In this document: in pieces, positions 1 to 8,906 of the stretch | Layout of the letters: each line of letters begins with the position of its first letter | How positions within the stretch are numbered: position 1 is the stretch's first letter | Source of the DNA: Anaerolineaceae bacterium | GTDB taxonomy: Bacteria > Chloroflexota > Anaerolineae > Anaerolineales > Anaerolineaceae | Assembly: GCA_002702705.1 (NCBI GenBank) | Contig: PABH01000056.1 | Span: 1 to 64,000 of the forward strand | Reading direction: 5' to 3' | DNA: 64,000 bases | Notes under the pieces: model-generated | The model's input: only the letters and a program-made list of their open reading frames with translations | What the model was told of the DNA's origin: nothing | The model's database searches: none | Position numbers and translations under genes: made by a program

Positions 1-62
1 ATTCTTACTTTGGCTGTGTTCCTATTGCCAATTTTTTTGGCCTCGCCCTTTGTTTTTTCTGT

Positions 63-193
63 TTATCCATTCCCTATTGCCTTTCCATTACATCTGTAGG
101 TGTAGGTAAAGGTCGATATGGTCTGATCGGTTCGGGTAAGGGAGAGGTTGGACAAGTAGCCAAGATCATCATAAAAACTTGGGGATTCTCTTC
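63..193 (-). pseudogene. RHS/YD-repeat fragment
   Basis: Read on the minus strand, this stretch encodes about 43 residues containing YDDLGYLSNLSLTRTDQT and then STFTYTY, a typical YD-repeat pattern of RHS proteins, before a stop at 63-65. There is no start codon or ribosome binding site. It lies directly behind the stop of the membrane protein gene at 194-940, in another frame. It is therefore a displaced RHS tail, as often found behind toxin/immunity pairs in RHS loci. The fragment may continue to the left in another frame, but I see nothing convincing in the first 62 bases. Confidence 0.55.
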
Positions 194-940
194 TTAATTT
201 CCAGGAATTCCCTCGCTATAAATCCTCCCATCAATTACATCAATTTCTATTTCGTAATGATCACCAAAATTAATACTCCAACCTGAATGGCTCGTATAAG
301 GACCAAATGTTATATAGACTAAATGACTATTTTCTAACATCAAATTATCACAATTAATACTATTTTCTCTTGAAATTTGGATTGCTTGATCTACCGTGAT
401 TTTCATATCTGAAATTTTTTTTCCTTTCCACGGATGAAGAAAACCTGAATATTTGGTTTCTGACCATTGAATTTCTCCGATTTGGGAGTTTATAAAAACC
501 TGCCGTACTATCCTTTTTTTGAAAGGATCCTTTTTTGTTTCGAAAGTCGTGATGAGACTCGAAGAGTATCCTATTCCAAAGTCCTCACAAGTAGTTCTAA
601 AACTAAGGTAATTAATATTTTGATCTAGTATGTCCTCTCCAAATTGCACAAAAAATAAAGATTTCTGTAAATAAAAATACTCGTTTTGATTTAAGAGCAC
701 TCTATCTACCGGGGCATTTTCTATCATTTTTTTCGTTGAAAACGGGTTTTCATTATCTTTATTCATATTGATCATTACCATTTCGGGATTAAAGTAAAGT
801 ACTCCCTCTTTTCTTTCTTCAATGCTCTCAGAACTTGTTGAAAAATCAATGTAAACAAGCAAACAAAAACACAATAATGAAAATAAAATAATCAGCATTA
901 TGCTTATAAGAATCGTTTTTAACAACTTTCTATTTTTCAT
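194..940 (-). CDS. single-pass membrane protein, candidate RHS immunity protein
   Basis: A 248-residue protein of no family I recognise. Residues about 7-30 form one strong transmembrane helix near the N-terminus; the rest is polar and probably extracytoplasmic. The last ~60 residues (ITVDQAIQISREN, then ...DHYEIEIDVIDGRIY) faintly resemble a PepSY-type fold, which is a weak impression only. I chose the ATG at 940, preceded by GGAG, over an upstream TTG at 973. The gene overlaps the end of the putative toxin ORF by 11 bp, so the two are translationally coupled. A small gene right after an RHS C-terminal domain is usually the cognate immunity gene; that role is inferred from position only. The DNA is clearly more AT-rich than the housekeeping genes to the right, suggesting transfer. 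Confidence 0.55.
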   Translation of the reverse strand: MKNRKLLKTILISIMLIILFSLLCFCLLVYIDFSTSSESIEERKEGVLYFNPEMVMINMNKDNENPFSTKKMIENAPVDRVLLNQNEYFYLQKSLFFVQFGEDILDQNINYLSFRTTCEDFGIGYSSSLITTFETKKDPFKKRIVRQVFINSQIGEIQWSETKYSGFLHPWKGKKISDMKITVDQAIQISRENSINCDNLMLENSHLVYITFGPYTSHSGWSINFGDHYEIEIDVIDGRIYSEGIPGN

Positions 941-1688
941 TACGTATGGGTTCTCCAATAGAATATTCTTCAAAAATTGTTAAATCTGAACTTTCAATTC
1001 CAAAAGGTAATAACCAACCAGATTTAATCAATTCCCTTATATCATTTGTAAACAAAGCTAACATAAATCTTGTATCGTAATTATTATGACCCTTTTCTCT
1101 GATACCATATAAGCCTACTTTTGGATTCCTTGAATTAAAAATTTCTCTCCACGCATAGTTAAAAAGATTAGAATATTCTTTTTCTTCAAAGTTCAAATAG
1201 AGATTAAGATCTTTTTCGTAATTAATTTCTTGACTATTTTGAGCTATTGCAGCAATGATAAACTTATCACCAGGTTTACAGTTATGGCAAAAATTAATTT
1301 GCCCGTAAATTCGTTTTTCCATTGCTTTAATTGCTATCCGAGGTGTAATTTGGTCATATCCAAAAATCTTATATAGTCTTCTTTGTATAGGATTAAAGAG
1401 TTCATTATATTCATTATCATCCATTTGTGCTGGACTTACGCCCCTAGTCCATTCACGCCTTTTTCCGTTAATCGTAATTATCACACACCTCAAATAAGCA
1501 TCAATAGTATTTTTTAATACGGTATCAACCAGGTGTTGATCCCAGATAGACATCCATTGACTTTGTATTGCCATACCTGCTGCAACATAAATGTCTCGTG
1601 TCTGAGGTGTTGGCCCAAAATATTCTTTATTTTCTTCAACCCATTTCAGTCCTCTGTAATCAGGATTCTCACCCATAAAAGTCCCCAT
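930..1688 (-). CDS. variable C-terminal domain of an RHS protein (putative toxin)
   Basis: A 252-residue reading frame with no recognised domain. It begins in the same phase as the RHS core encoded at 1776-2081, but the stretch between is only readable in another phase. It therefore looks like the C-terminal part of that RHS protein and not an independent gene. The start given (ATG at 1688) is simply the first ATG and has no good ribosome binding site. Visible features are many Trp/Tyr residues, a CHNC pair near residue 138 and a mostly soluble composition. By analogy with RHS systems this region would be the released toxin, with the gene at 194-940 as its antidote. No catalytic motif is evident, so no activity is proposed. 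The DNA is AT-rich. Confidence 0.45.
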   Translation of the reverse strand: MGTFMGENPDYRGLKWVEENKEYFGPTPQTRDIYVAAGMAIQSQWMSIWDQHLVDTVLKNTIDAYLRCVIITINGKRREWTRGVSPAQMDDNEYNELFNPIQRRLYKIFGYDQITPRIAIKAMEKRIYGQINFCHNCKPGDKFIIAAIAQNSQEINYEKDLNLYLNFEEKEYSNLFNYAWREIFNSRNPKVGLYGIREKGHNNYDTRFMLALFTNDIRELIKSGWLLPFGIESSDLTIFEEYSIGEPIRNEK

Positions 1689-2081
1689 GTTTTACATAAT
1701 TCACTTTCTGGATAACGATCACAATAACCATTTGATGAAAAATTACCTGTTGGATCCGTAAAAACAACGGAGTTATCAAAGGCATAAATCCATTAATTTT
1801 TTGTTATAAGGAACAATATCATCACCCTCCCACACATCCCGGCTTAGGAACCTTCCATCGCCAACACCATAATACCGAGCCCGGAGGTACACCAACCCCG
1901 TTGTTGGATCAAACATCTGACCCGTTAATCCGTAGTCTGTGGTGCTTTCGCTGCTGGTATTTAACACCTCCCCAAACGGTGAGCAGCTCTGAGTTAAGGT
2001 GATATTTCCATCGGTCAAGATTGTCCTACCCTGATTATTTGTACCATACCTTATGTTAGTCAAATTCGGAAAATTGGACAA
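1646..2081 (-). pseudogene. RHS-repeat-associated core domain, frameshifted and truncated
   Basis: The reading frame from 2081 to 1776 carries the RHS core signature: SPFGEVL, YGLTGQMFDPTTGLVYLRAR, GRFLSRDVW. After 'PYNKK' it meets a stop. Skipping one base in the A/T run near 1790-1795 opens another frame that reads WIYAFDNSVVFTDPTG, the canonical end of an RHS core, and continues to a stop at 1646-1648. Upstream of 2081 the frame is closed and no RHS repeats are found, so the large N-terminal part is missing. This is a remnant, or an orphan cassette left by recombination. The Pro/Thr-repeat gene at 2196-2882 just upstream is unrelated. Confidence 0.75.
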
Positions 2082-2195
2082 GTTTAATGATCAACGTTTC
2101 GTGTACAGGTAGACTCTACCCCAAGCCAAATTGTTCCATAATCCGATGATAATTCTGAACAAACAATACTGTATTTACTAGAAGTCATCCCTGCA

Positions 2196-2882
2196 TCAGG
2201 GATAAGCGGTTGGACCAGAGGTGGGGACTCTCGTAGGCGGTGCCGGGTAAGCGGTTGGCGGAACCGGGGTACGGGTTGGCGGGACCGGGGTACGGGTTGG
2301 CGGAACTGGTGTATCGGTTCGCGGTACGGGAGTATTGGTCCGCGTTACCGGTGTATTGGTTCGTGAGACCGGCGTGTTTGTCCGCACTATGGTCGTATTG
2401 GTTGGTCTTTGGGTTATAACCGGAATCGTTCTGGTCGCCGTAAAGGTGGGGGTTTCTGTTGCGGTGGGTGTCATTGTCCAGGTGATTGTTGGGGTAGCAC
2501 TGATAACCGTTGTAGTAAACTGAATGGTTGGTGTCATGGAAACAAAAAGGGTCGGCAAAACAGGCGGATTATTTGGATTCGACCCAGGCAGTGGTGTGAT
2601 GGTTGGAACCGGCGAACTCAATTCGATAATGATCTGTTCCACATTCGCTGCTGCCTGCCGATCACGAATAGTGTCTTCAATAATACCCAACTGCAAGGGC
2701 TTAATCCTGGCAAACCGCGGATCAACGCTGTAATCCGCGTTAAGGGGAGAACGCAGCGAAATGGGCAAAACCTGAAAACCAGCTAACACACGCGAGGGAT
2801 TAATCCACCATAAAAGTGCCGCGGCCAAAAAAATGACGGCGGATAGGGTTGGAATAAATGGTAATTTAAATTTACGTTTCAT
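2196..2882 (-). CDS. exported protein with Pro/Thr heptad repeats
   Basis: A 228-residue protein with a hydrophobic N-terminal segment (residues about 8-35) that can act as a signal anchor. A short folded-looking part (about 36-95) follows, then a long low-complexity tail rich in Pro and Thr. From about residue 160 the tail is a 7-residue repeat, TNTPVxR drifting to TRTPVPP. Such tails are typical cell-wall-spanning or heavily glycosylated linkers in Chloroflexota. The gene begins 15 bp after the stop of the cyclase gene and is probably the last gene of the dnaG-rpoD-cyclase run. Its function is unknown. Antisense frames through the repeats are artefacts of composition. Confidence 0.75.
   Translation of the reverse strand: MKRKFKLPFIPTLSAVIFLAAALLWWINPSRVLAGFQVLPISLRSPLNADYSVDPRFARIKPLQLGIIEDTIRDRQAAANVEQIIIELSSPVPTITPLPGSNPNNPPVLPTLFVSMTPTIQFTTTVISATPTITWTMTPTATETPTFTATRTIPVITQRPTNTTIVRTNTPVSRTNTPVTRTNTPVPRTDTPVPPTRTPVPPTRTPVPPTAYPAPPTRVPTSGPTAYP
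2215..2400 (-). repeat. 21-bp minisatellite encoding Pro/Thr heptads
   Basis: About eight to nine imperfect copies of a 21-bp unit within the end of the gene at 2196-2882. On the plus strand the unit is close to GGCGGAACCGGGGTACGGGT plus one base. The copies nearest the stop codon are almost identical and those further in have drifted, as expected for slippage-driven growth at one end. Copy number is likely to vary between strains. Confidence 0.75.
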
Positions 2883-2897
2883 TCCACCAATCCAATT

Positions 2898-5129
2898 TTA
2901 CAACATAACATCTAATTTTGGTACAGAGGCTGCTGTAGTTAAGCGATATACCATGATTCGCTCTTCTTTACCTTTCACAGTATGTAAGCCAATTGATTCC
3001 AGATTAAAAGTATCGGCCATTTCACCCAAAGCTGAATAGGTAGCCTGGCTGACCAGAATGCCGCTTTCTTTAAATACCTGTCGGGTCAGATTTTCAATCC
3101 GCTGGGTGGTGTTTACGGTATCTCCAATCACGGTATAGTGCATCCGGTCACTGGTGCCTAATCCCCCCGCCATGACGACACCGGTATGTACCCCAATTCC
3201 GGTTAAGAAAGGCGGATCACCGCGCCGTTTGCGTTTGCGATTTAATGCTTCGACGGCATTATACATCTCCATCGCAGCCTGACAGCCAGCCAAAGCACTC
3301 TTTTTGGGGCTGACCATCTTCGGCAGAATACCAAAAAATGCCAATACGGCATCCCCATCCATCTTATTAACCACACCGCCATGTTCCACAATAATCGGCA
3401 GTAATTCTCCAAAATATTCATTTAACCATTCAAAAATGGTAGAAGGGTCAGACTTTTCCGCCATGGTTGTAAAGCCGCGAATATCGGCCATCAAGACGGT
3501 CGCCACAGCTTCCTGTCCCTCCAGACGCAAATTGCCGGAAGAGAAGGTCTGACGAAGCTGCTCTCGCACTTCGGGGGAAACCGTTCGCCCTAATAAATCA
3601 CGATAAATGGAACCCTCTTGTAAACCAGCAACCATAGAGTTAAAGGAATGTGCCAAAATAGCCACTTCGTCATTGCCGGTAGAATTCACTTTAACATCCA
3701 GATTGCCGCGTGCCACTTGAGTTGATGCCCCAACCAGCCTTAATAAAGGCCTGGTGATTAAATTTGCCAGCCAGATACCGATCAGCACCACCAACAAAAC
3801 ACCAGCCAGGGATAGTGCAAAAACTTGAATGCGGGTAACCTGACTGGTGCGGATTAAAAATGCCTGCGGTAAACTGGTTCCTAACAAACCAATATCCATC
3901 TGCCCGCTGCGAGCTTCCCAAATTCCCAATAATTCACTATATTCGACACTGTTAACTTTAATATCACGGGTAATACTGGAATTATCCTGCCCACCCAAAA
4001 TCTGCAGCACACGGTCTTGGGCAACAGTATACGTGGTGTCATTCGCTTGAAAAATCGTTGATTGAAGCACATTGCCGTCAAAATCATAAAAACTGATCGC
4101 ACCCAATGTGTCAGCCTGCATTTCCGCAGCCAACCGGTTTAAAGACTTACCCACCAAAACCATACCGACCTGGTTGTTTTCGGCATCAAACACAGGGCCT
4201 GCCACATAAAAATAGGTTCCCCAAGGGGCAACCACAACCCCAGGGTATTTGTCCCCCAATTCGTCCACTACTTGGGCAGCAACCAGGCGCACAAATCCTT
4301 CATCTTTAAAGAACGTCTCACCTCGATCAACCTGGTAATCCCCCGCAGAAACGCCAACCGGCAAACGTAATGATAACTGGCTGACCATATCCATATTCAA
4401 TAATTCGATTGCTTCTTCGTCATTGTTAACGGCAATCGGCAAAACAAAATTCCGTAAACCTTCCGCATCGCCAGCCGCCAATGCCTCTCCAACACCTTCC
4501 GTGTTGGCAATGGAACGCAGGGTAATTAATAAACGATCTTCTTCCTGCACCATCCAGTCTGCACTTTGTTTACCGGTCGCCAATAATTGATTTAAAAAGC
4601 GGTCTTGAACCGTATCAAATACCATCTGGCTGACGATATAAGCCGTTGCCAGGGCAAACAGCACCGCCAGAATCAAATAAGGTAAGGTGATTTTTATCCG
4701 GACCGGAATCCGCACCCGCGGCATGGTGCCCGGTTCATTCGCTGCAGATATTTCCTCTTCCGCTTTTTCATCAATATCCAGCCGTTCAATGGCTTTCATC
4801 ACCCAACGTTTGGTAAAGGGCTGGCGCAAAAAGATATTTACACCCAATTGTTTGGCCAACATTTCCCGTTTTAAATCGGGATGTTTGTTGGTCATAATCA
4901 AACGAACTTCTGGATAAAGCTGTCTGACCTGTTTAATAAAGGTTTGCCATTCATCACCCGGAAAATGCAAATCAAGGAAAATTACATCCGGACGCACTTG
5001 TTTAATTAAAGCCAAAGCCTGACCCAACTGCCAGGCTTCCCAGACTTCGTTCTCTTTATCTTTAACCAGGCGAGATAGGGCGCGGGCGGTTTGAATTTCT
5101 GTTTGGACAATTAGAACACGCAGCGCCAT
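2898..5129 (-). CDS. receiver-like / extracytoplasmic sensor / HAMP / class III nucleotide cyclase
   Basis: A 743-residue membrane protein. Residues 1-118 have a CheY-like fold pattern with Asp53 in the phosphorylation position (FLDLHF). The acidic pair expected near residues 9-10 reads Q-T, and the expected Lys reads Q in LRQPF, so it is probably a pseudo-receiver. A transmembrane helix at about 148-170 leads to a ~270-residue extracytoplasmic domain, likely Cache-like. A second helix and a HAMP segment (LANLITRPLLRL) follow near 440-500. The C-terminus is a class III adenylate/guanylate cyclase with the metal site in MADIRGF (near 547), the NKMDGDAVLAFFG segment near 590, and YTVIGDTVN followed by TTQR near 666, so the catalytic residues look intact. 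It would make a cyclic nucleotide in response to an external signal. It starts 25 bp after rpoD. Confidence 0.85.
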   Translation of the reverse strand: MALRVLIVQTEIQTARALSRLVKDKENEVWEAWQLGQALALIKQVRPDVIFLDLHFPGDEWQTFIKQVRQLYPEVRLIMTNKHPDLKREMLAKQLGVNIFLRQPFTKRWVMKAIERLDIDEKAEEEISAANEPGTMPRVRIPVRIKITLPYLILAVLFALATAYIVSQMVFDTVQDRFLNQLLATGKQSADWMVQEEDRLLITLRSIANTEGVGEALAAGDAEGLRNFVLPIAVNNDEEAIELLNMDMVSQLSLRLPVGVSAGDYQVDRGETFFKDEGFVRLVAAQVVDELGDKYPGVVVAPWGTYFYVAGPVFDAENNQVGMVLVGKSLNRLAAEMQADTLGAISFYDFDGNVLQSTIFQANDTTYTVAQDRVLQILGGQDNSSITRDIKVNSVEYSELLGIWEARSGQMDIGLLGTSLPQAFLIRTSQVTRIQVFALSLAGVLLVVLIGIWLANLITRPLLRLVGASTQVARGNLDVKVNSTGNDEVAILAHSFNSMVAGLQEGSIYRDLLGRTVSPEVREQLRQTFSSGNLRLEGQEAVATVLMADIRGFTTMAEKSDPSTIFEWLNEYFGELLPIIVEHGGVVNKMDGDAVLAFFGILPKMVSPKKSALAGCQAAMEMYNAVEALNRKRKRRGDPPFLTGIGVHTGVVMAGGLGTSDRMHYTVIGDTVNTTQRIENLTRQVFKESGILVSQATYSALGEMADTFNLESIGLHTVKGKEERIMVYRLTTAASVPKLDVML

Positions 5130-5154
5130 TTAACCTCACTCGTGAATGTGTATA

Positions 5155-6789
5155 TTAAGACAAATACTCTCTCAATTGACGGCTGCGGGTGGGGTGCCGT
5201 AATTTCCGTAATGCTTTGGCTTCAATTTGGCGAATCCGCTCACGCGTCACATTAAAATACCGGCTGACTTCTTCCAGGGTGTGATCCTTCCCGTCAATCA
5301 GTCCAAACCGAAGTTCCAATACCTGACGTTCTCTTTCAGATAACGCACCCAAAGCGCTTTGCACTTGTTCCCGCAGCATTTCCCGGGCAGCCGCATCCAT
5401 TGGTTCCAGGGCATCGTCATCTTCAATAAAATCACCCAATTGGCTGCTGTCTTCATCCCCAACAGGTCGTTCCAGTGAAACCGGTTCTTCTGCAGATTGG
5501 AGAATGCGCTGCACTTTTGCCGTTGCAGTAGCCCAACGAGATTGTAATTCCAGATTGATTTCGGTTTCATTCTCACGGCAGCGTTTAATTTCTTCCACAT
5601 CAGCTTCCGCCATAAAACCACCTTCTAGAGCCAGTTCTTCATGGGTTGGTTCACGACCGAGCTGCTGCACCAATTGGCGCTGTACTCGTAACAAGCGGGT
5701 AATCGCTTCAAACAGGTGAACAGGAATACGAATGGTTCTGGCTTGTTCGGCAATATAACGGCTAATCGATTGGCGAATCCACCAGGTGGCATACGTGCTG
5801 AATTTGAACCCACGCGTCGGGTCAAACTTTGCTACAGCCCGCAGCAAACCAAGGTTACCCTCCTGAATCAGATCAAGGAAAGATATACCCCGGCCGAGAT
5901 ATCGTTTTGCGATACTGACCACCAGGCGCAAATTAGCCCGGATTAAACTCTGATTGGCTTCTTCTGAACGCCAATGCAAAAGATCAAGCTCCTGAGCCAA
6001 TAAATCTTCACCCGGATAAGCTTCTTCAAAAAACTTTAGGGCTGGTAATTTTTGATTGTCCTGCAAATAGGGCAGTAATTTCGTAACCGTTGATTCCGGC
6101 ATCAGGTAAAAACACAAATAAACCTGGAAAGCATACCGCACCAACACATCCCATTTTTCGTCTTTACCCCACATGCCATTATCAAGATAAGAACGTAAGT
6201 AGGAAGGTTCATCTGCCTGCCATTGACGGCGTAACATTTGGGCTTCCAGTAAGATCAAATCCAAATCAGGATTAGCATCCTGCTCTAACTTTTTTACCTC
6301 TTCTTTAAGCGACTGCCAGGAAGAATGTAAATTTTCAGTCATTAACTCAAAAATTTCAGCATAATAACCTTCATCCTGCTTCGTTCTTGAAGATTTAATA
6401 ATAATTTCTTCAATCAGCCGCTCTGCTTCGATCCGTGCGGCTAAGCGGAATTCACTATCCGCATCCAATAAATCAATCCGTCCAATCTCTTTCAGGTAAA
6501 GCCGAACCGGATCTTCATTAATATCTCCGGCAGCAGCAGCCTCTAAAATCTCAATCGGATCGTCCGGTGTTTCGTCATCCGTATTTTCCTCTTCAGCATC
6601 ATTCCAGTCTTGTTGAGGTTTTTTGGGTTTACGACGTGAAACAGGGCCGCCTTTTTTTATGATTTTTGCAGACGGAATTGATTCGCTTTCCTGGTTTTTT
6701 TTATCTTCCATCGGTTCCTCTAAATGGGGATTTTCAGGATTTTGATTTTTTTTATTTGTTTGAGATTTCTCAGTTTTCTTTTTGGGCAT
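5155..6789 (-). CDS. rpoD: primary RNA polymerase sigma factor
   Basis: The 544-residue housekeeping sigma-70 factor that directs RNA polymerase to -35/-10 promoters. The N-terminal ~85 residues are a charged Lys/Glu-rich tail in place of a classical region 1.1. Region 1.2 ([20 protein letters not shown]) begins near residue 97. Region 2 has the hallmark [17 protein letters not shown], then [18 protein letters not shown] and [18 protein letters not shown] (about 285-345). Region 3 follows, and region 4 ends with the helix-turn-helix [20 protein letters not shown] (about 505-525). A ~140-residue spacer lies between regions 1.2 and 2. The gene is 25 bp downstream of dnaG, as in the conserved dnaG-rpoD macromolecular-synthesis pair. 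The Shine-Dalgarno sequence is weak. Confidence 0.97.
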   Translation of the reverse strand: MPKKKTEKSQTNKKNQNPENPHLEEPMEDKKNQESESIPSAKIIKKGGPVSRRKPKKPQQDWNDAEEENTDDETPDDPIEILEAAAAGDINEDPVRLYLKEIGRIDLLDADSEFRLAARIEAERLIEEIIIKSSRTKQDEGYYAEIFELMTENLHSSWQSLKEEVKKLEQDANPDLDLILLEAQMLRRQWQADEPSYLRSYLDNGMWGKDEKWDVLVRYAFQVYLCFYLMPESTVTKLLPYLQDNQKLPALKFFEEAYPGEDLLAQELDLLHWRSEEANQSLIRANLRLVVSIAKRYLGRGISFLDLIQEGNLGLLRAVAKFDPTRGFKFSTYATWWIRQSISRYIAEQARTIRIPVHLFEAITRLLRVQRQLVQQLGREPTHEELALEGGFMAEADVEEIKRCRENETEINLELQSRWATATAKVQRILQSAEEPVSLERPVGDEDSSQLGDFIEDDDALEPMDAAAREMLREQVQSALGALSERERQVLELRFGLIDGKDHTLEEVSRYFNVTRERIRQIEAKALRKLRHPTRSRQLREYLS

Positions 6790-6814
6790 AGTCTAAATAT
6801 ACCATAATTTAAAT

Positions 6815-8728
6815 TTAATCAAGTTGAATCGGCGTGCCTAAAGCTTTGTCTAAAAGACGGCGTAATTGGGTATAACGGGTAATCATTTCCTGATATGGGT
6901 TTAAGCTGCGTTCACCTTCTTCCATCAAAACTTGAAGCATAAAATGCATCTGCTGCATTCCCTCATTTACCCGCAAAAGGCGTAATTTCATTAAGGATAA
7001 CATCAGGTCTTCCTTCATACGCTCTTCCAGTTGATTTCCTTTCTGATTTTCTTTATCGAGTTCGTCTACCAGAAACTTCACATCATCCGTTACCTGTTCC
7101 CGTACATATAAATCCGGTTCAACCTGGTCTTGTTCCAATGATTGGATAATCAGACGGGATAACAACTGATGATCGGCATGTTCAAAATCTTGCACATCCA
7201 AACGGTTAAGGTCATTCTTTTGTAAAAAACGATCCAGATCGTTTAACCACTGCGGTTCTCGAATCAGCAAACGTAAAACATGGCGCTCTAAAGCAATTGC
7301 CAACTGCCCGCTGGAATGTGTTTTTAAGGCTTTTTTTTCAATTGGGGTTACAGCCTGTTCAATCTTTGGTTTGCGCCGAGTAGGTCTTTGTTTGATTGGA
7401 CTTTGGGGAACCAAAGTGCGCTCATCCACCCGCAACAACCTTGCCAACCGCTGACGGTAAGTATCTCTTTCGATGGGATCGGCAATATCTCCAATCAAAG
7501 GCAAAATTTGATCCGCAATCTCTCGTTTCACCTTGGGATCGGTTAAATCTTTTTGAGCAGCGAGGGTATCCATCACGTGTGCTACAACAGGTTTGGCAGC
7601 GGCTAAAATCGCTCGCCACTCATCCGGATCACGCAGCACCACCTCGTCCGGATCCATCCCATCCGGAATGGTGGTTATCCGCACATCCGCCTGCAAGCGT
7701 CCTTCATGGCGAATCAGGCCGCGCGCATCAAAAACAATTTCATCACTGCGGTTGAGCGTCTGGCGTGCAATCTCCAATCCGCGCATGGTAGCCTTTTCAC
7801 CTGCCGCATCCGCATCCAGTGCCAAAATAAACCGCCGGGCATAACGTTTTAACATCCGCAGATGATCTTCTGTTAATGCCGTTCCCATCGGAGAAACCGC
7901 GTTTGTAAACCCAGCCTGGTAGGGCACAATCACATCCATATACCCTTCCACAATCACCACTTCATTCTCCTGGCGAATGGTCTTGCGTGCCAGGTCCAGT
8001 CCGTATAACAAACGTCCTTTATCAAACAAAGCGGTCTGGGGTGAGTTTAAATATTTGGGAAAGTCTTCGGAATCCAATACACGCGCGCCAAAACCCGCCA
8101 TACGGCCTCGTCCATCCCGGATGGCAAACATAAGACGGTTACGAAATCGATCATAAAAGCCGCCACTTTCCCGCTCTGAAACCAATCCGGCATCCACCAA
8201 TTCCTGCTCTTGGTAACCCTTACCCAAAAAATAATTCATGGTAGCTTCCCAAGAAGCCGGTGCATATCCCAGCCCAAAGGTTTCAATGGTCTCGTGGGTC
8301 ACACCGCGATTTTCAAAATAGGCCAGGGCCGGTTTACCCTGCGGGCTTTGCAGCAGTTGATGACGGTAAAATACCACGGCGTCTTCCAATAAGGTACCCA
8401 GGCGGTCATACTGCTCTTCCTGCTCCTGCTGTTCCGGGGATTGTGGTTTTAATTCCACCCCCACCCGGTCCGCCAGGTATTTTAAAGCCTCGGCAAAGTC
8501 CCAGCCTTCCTTTTTCATCACAAACTTAAAAACATCCCCGCCTTCATTACACTGCCCAAAACAACGCCAGGTGCCGGATTCAGGAAATACGGCAAAAGCA
8601 GGGGTGCGTTTGTTATCATGAAATGGACAAAAACCGGAATAACTTTTTCCGGCCCGGCGCAGTTTCACCGTTTCTGATACCAAATCTACAATATCAATGC
8701 GATCTTTTACTTCATCAATTACTGACAT
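6815..8728 (-). CDS. dnaG: DNA primase
   Basis: A 637-residue primase that makes RNA primers for replication. The N-terminal CHC2-type zinc-binding domain has Cys34, His37, Cys56 and Cys60 (GFCPFHD...WRCFGQCNEGGD), with CxxxC in place of the usual CxxC at the second pair. The catalytic core follows (about 125-260), with the TOPRIM motif VVIVEGYMDVI near residue 257 and the acidic DADAAG segment near 305. The C-terminal ~200 residues are the helicase-interaction region and are less conserved. It is the first gene of the run that continues into rpoD, the cyclase and the Pro/Thr-repeat protein. About 180 bp of upstream sequence (8729-8906) separate it from glyQS; I see no clear promoter there. 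Confidence 0.97.
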   Translation of the reverse strand: MSVIDEVKDRIDIVDLVSETVKLRRAGKSYSGFCPFHDNKRTPAFAVFPESGTWRCFGQCNEGGDVFKFVMKKEGWDFAEALKYLADRVGVELKPQSPEQQEQEEQYDRLGTLLEDAVVFYRHQLLQSPQGKPALAYFENRGVTHETIETFGLGYAPASWEATMNYFLGKGYQEQELVDAGLVSERESGGFYDRFRNRLMFAIRDGRGRMAGFGARVLDSEDFPKYLNSPQTALFDKGRLLYGLDLARKTIRQENEVVIVEGYMDVIVPYQAGFTNAVSPMGTALTEDHLRMLKRYARRFILALDADAAGEKATMRGLEIARQTLNRSDEIVFDARGLIRHEGRLQADVRITTIPDGMDPDEVVLRDPDEWRAILAAAKPVVAHVMDTLAAQKDLTDPKVKREIADQILPLIGDIADPIERDTYRQRLARLLRVDERTLVPQSPIKQRPTRRKPKIEQAVTPIEKKALKTHSSGQLAIALERHVLRLLIREPQWLNDLDRFLQKNDLNRLDVQDFEHADHQLLSRLIIQSLEQDQVEPDLYVREQVTDDVKFLVDELDKENQKGNQLEERMKEDLMLSLMKLRLLRVNEGMQQMHFMLQVLMEEGERSLNPYQEMITRYTQLRRLLDKALGTPIQLD

Positions 8729-8906
8729 TAAGTCCTCACATTGATTCTATACCATTAAAGTTTTTTGTGGGTTGTTTGCACATTTTTGAATGCCAGCGAT
8801 CCTATTCCATCACCAGCAGATTCTATCTCGCAAACCAACCCACCCTACCAACTTTTCGTTCTTCACTGCCTGTGCCCCGAAGGGGTATTAATTTTTCACG
8901 AATTAT

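Noticed and set aside
2084-2188. A 34-codon minus-strand frame between the RHS remnant and the Pro/Thr-repeat gene
   Set aside because: No ribosome binding site and no recognisable feature; perhaps debris of the RHS gene, but it cannot be supported.
2335-2786. Plus-strand frames across the Pro/Thr-repeat gene
   Set aside because: They are antisense products of a low-complexity 21-bp repeat; the minus-strand frame has a signal anchor, a start and operon context.
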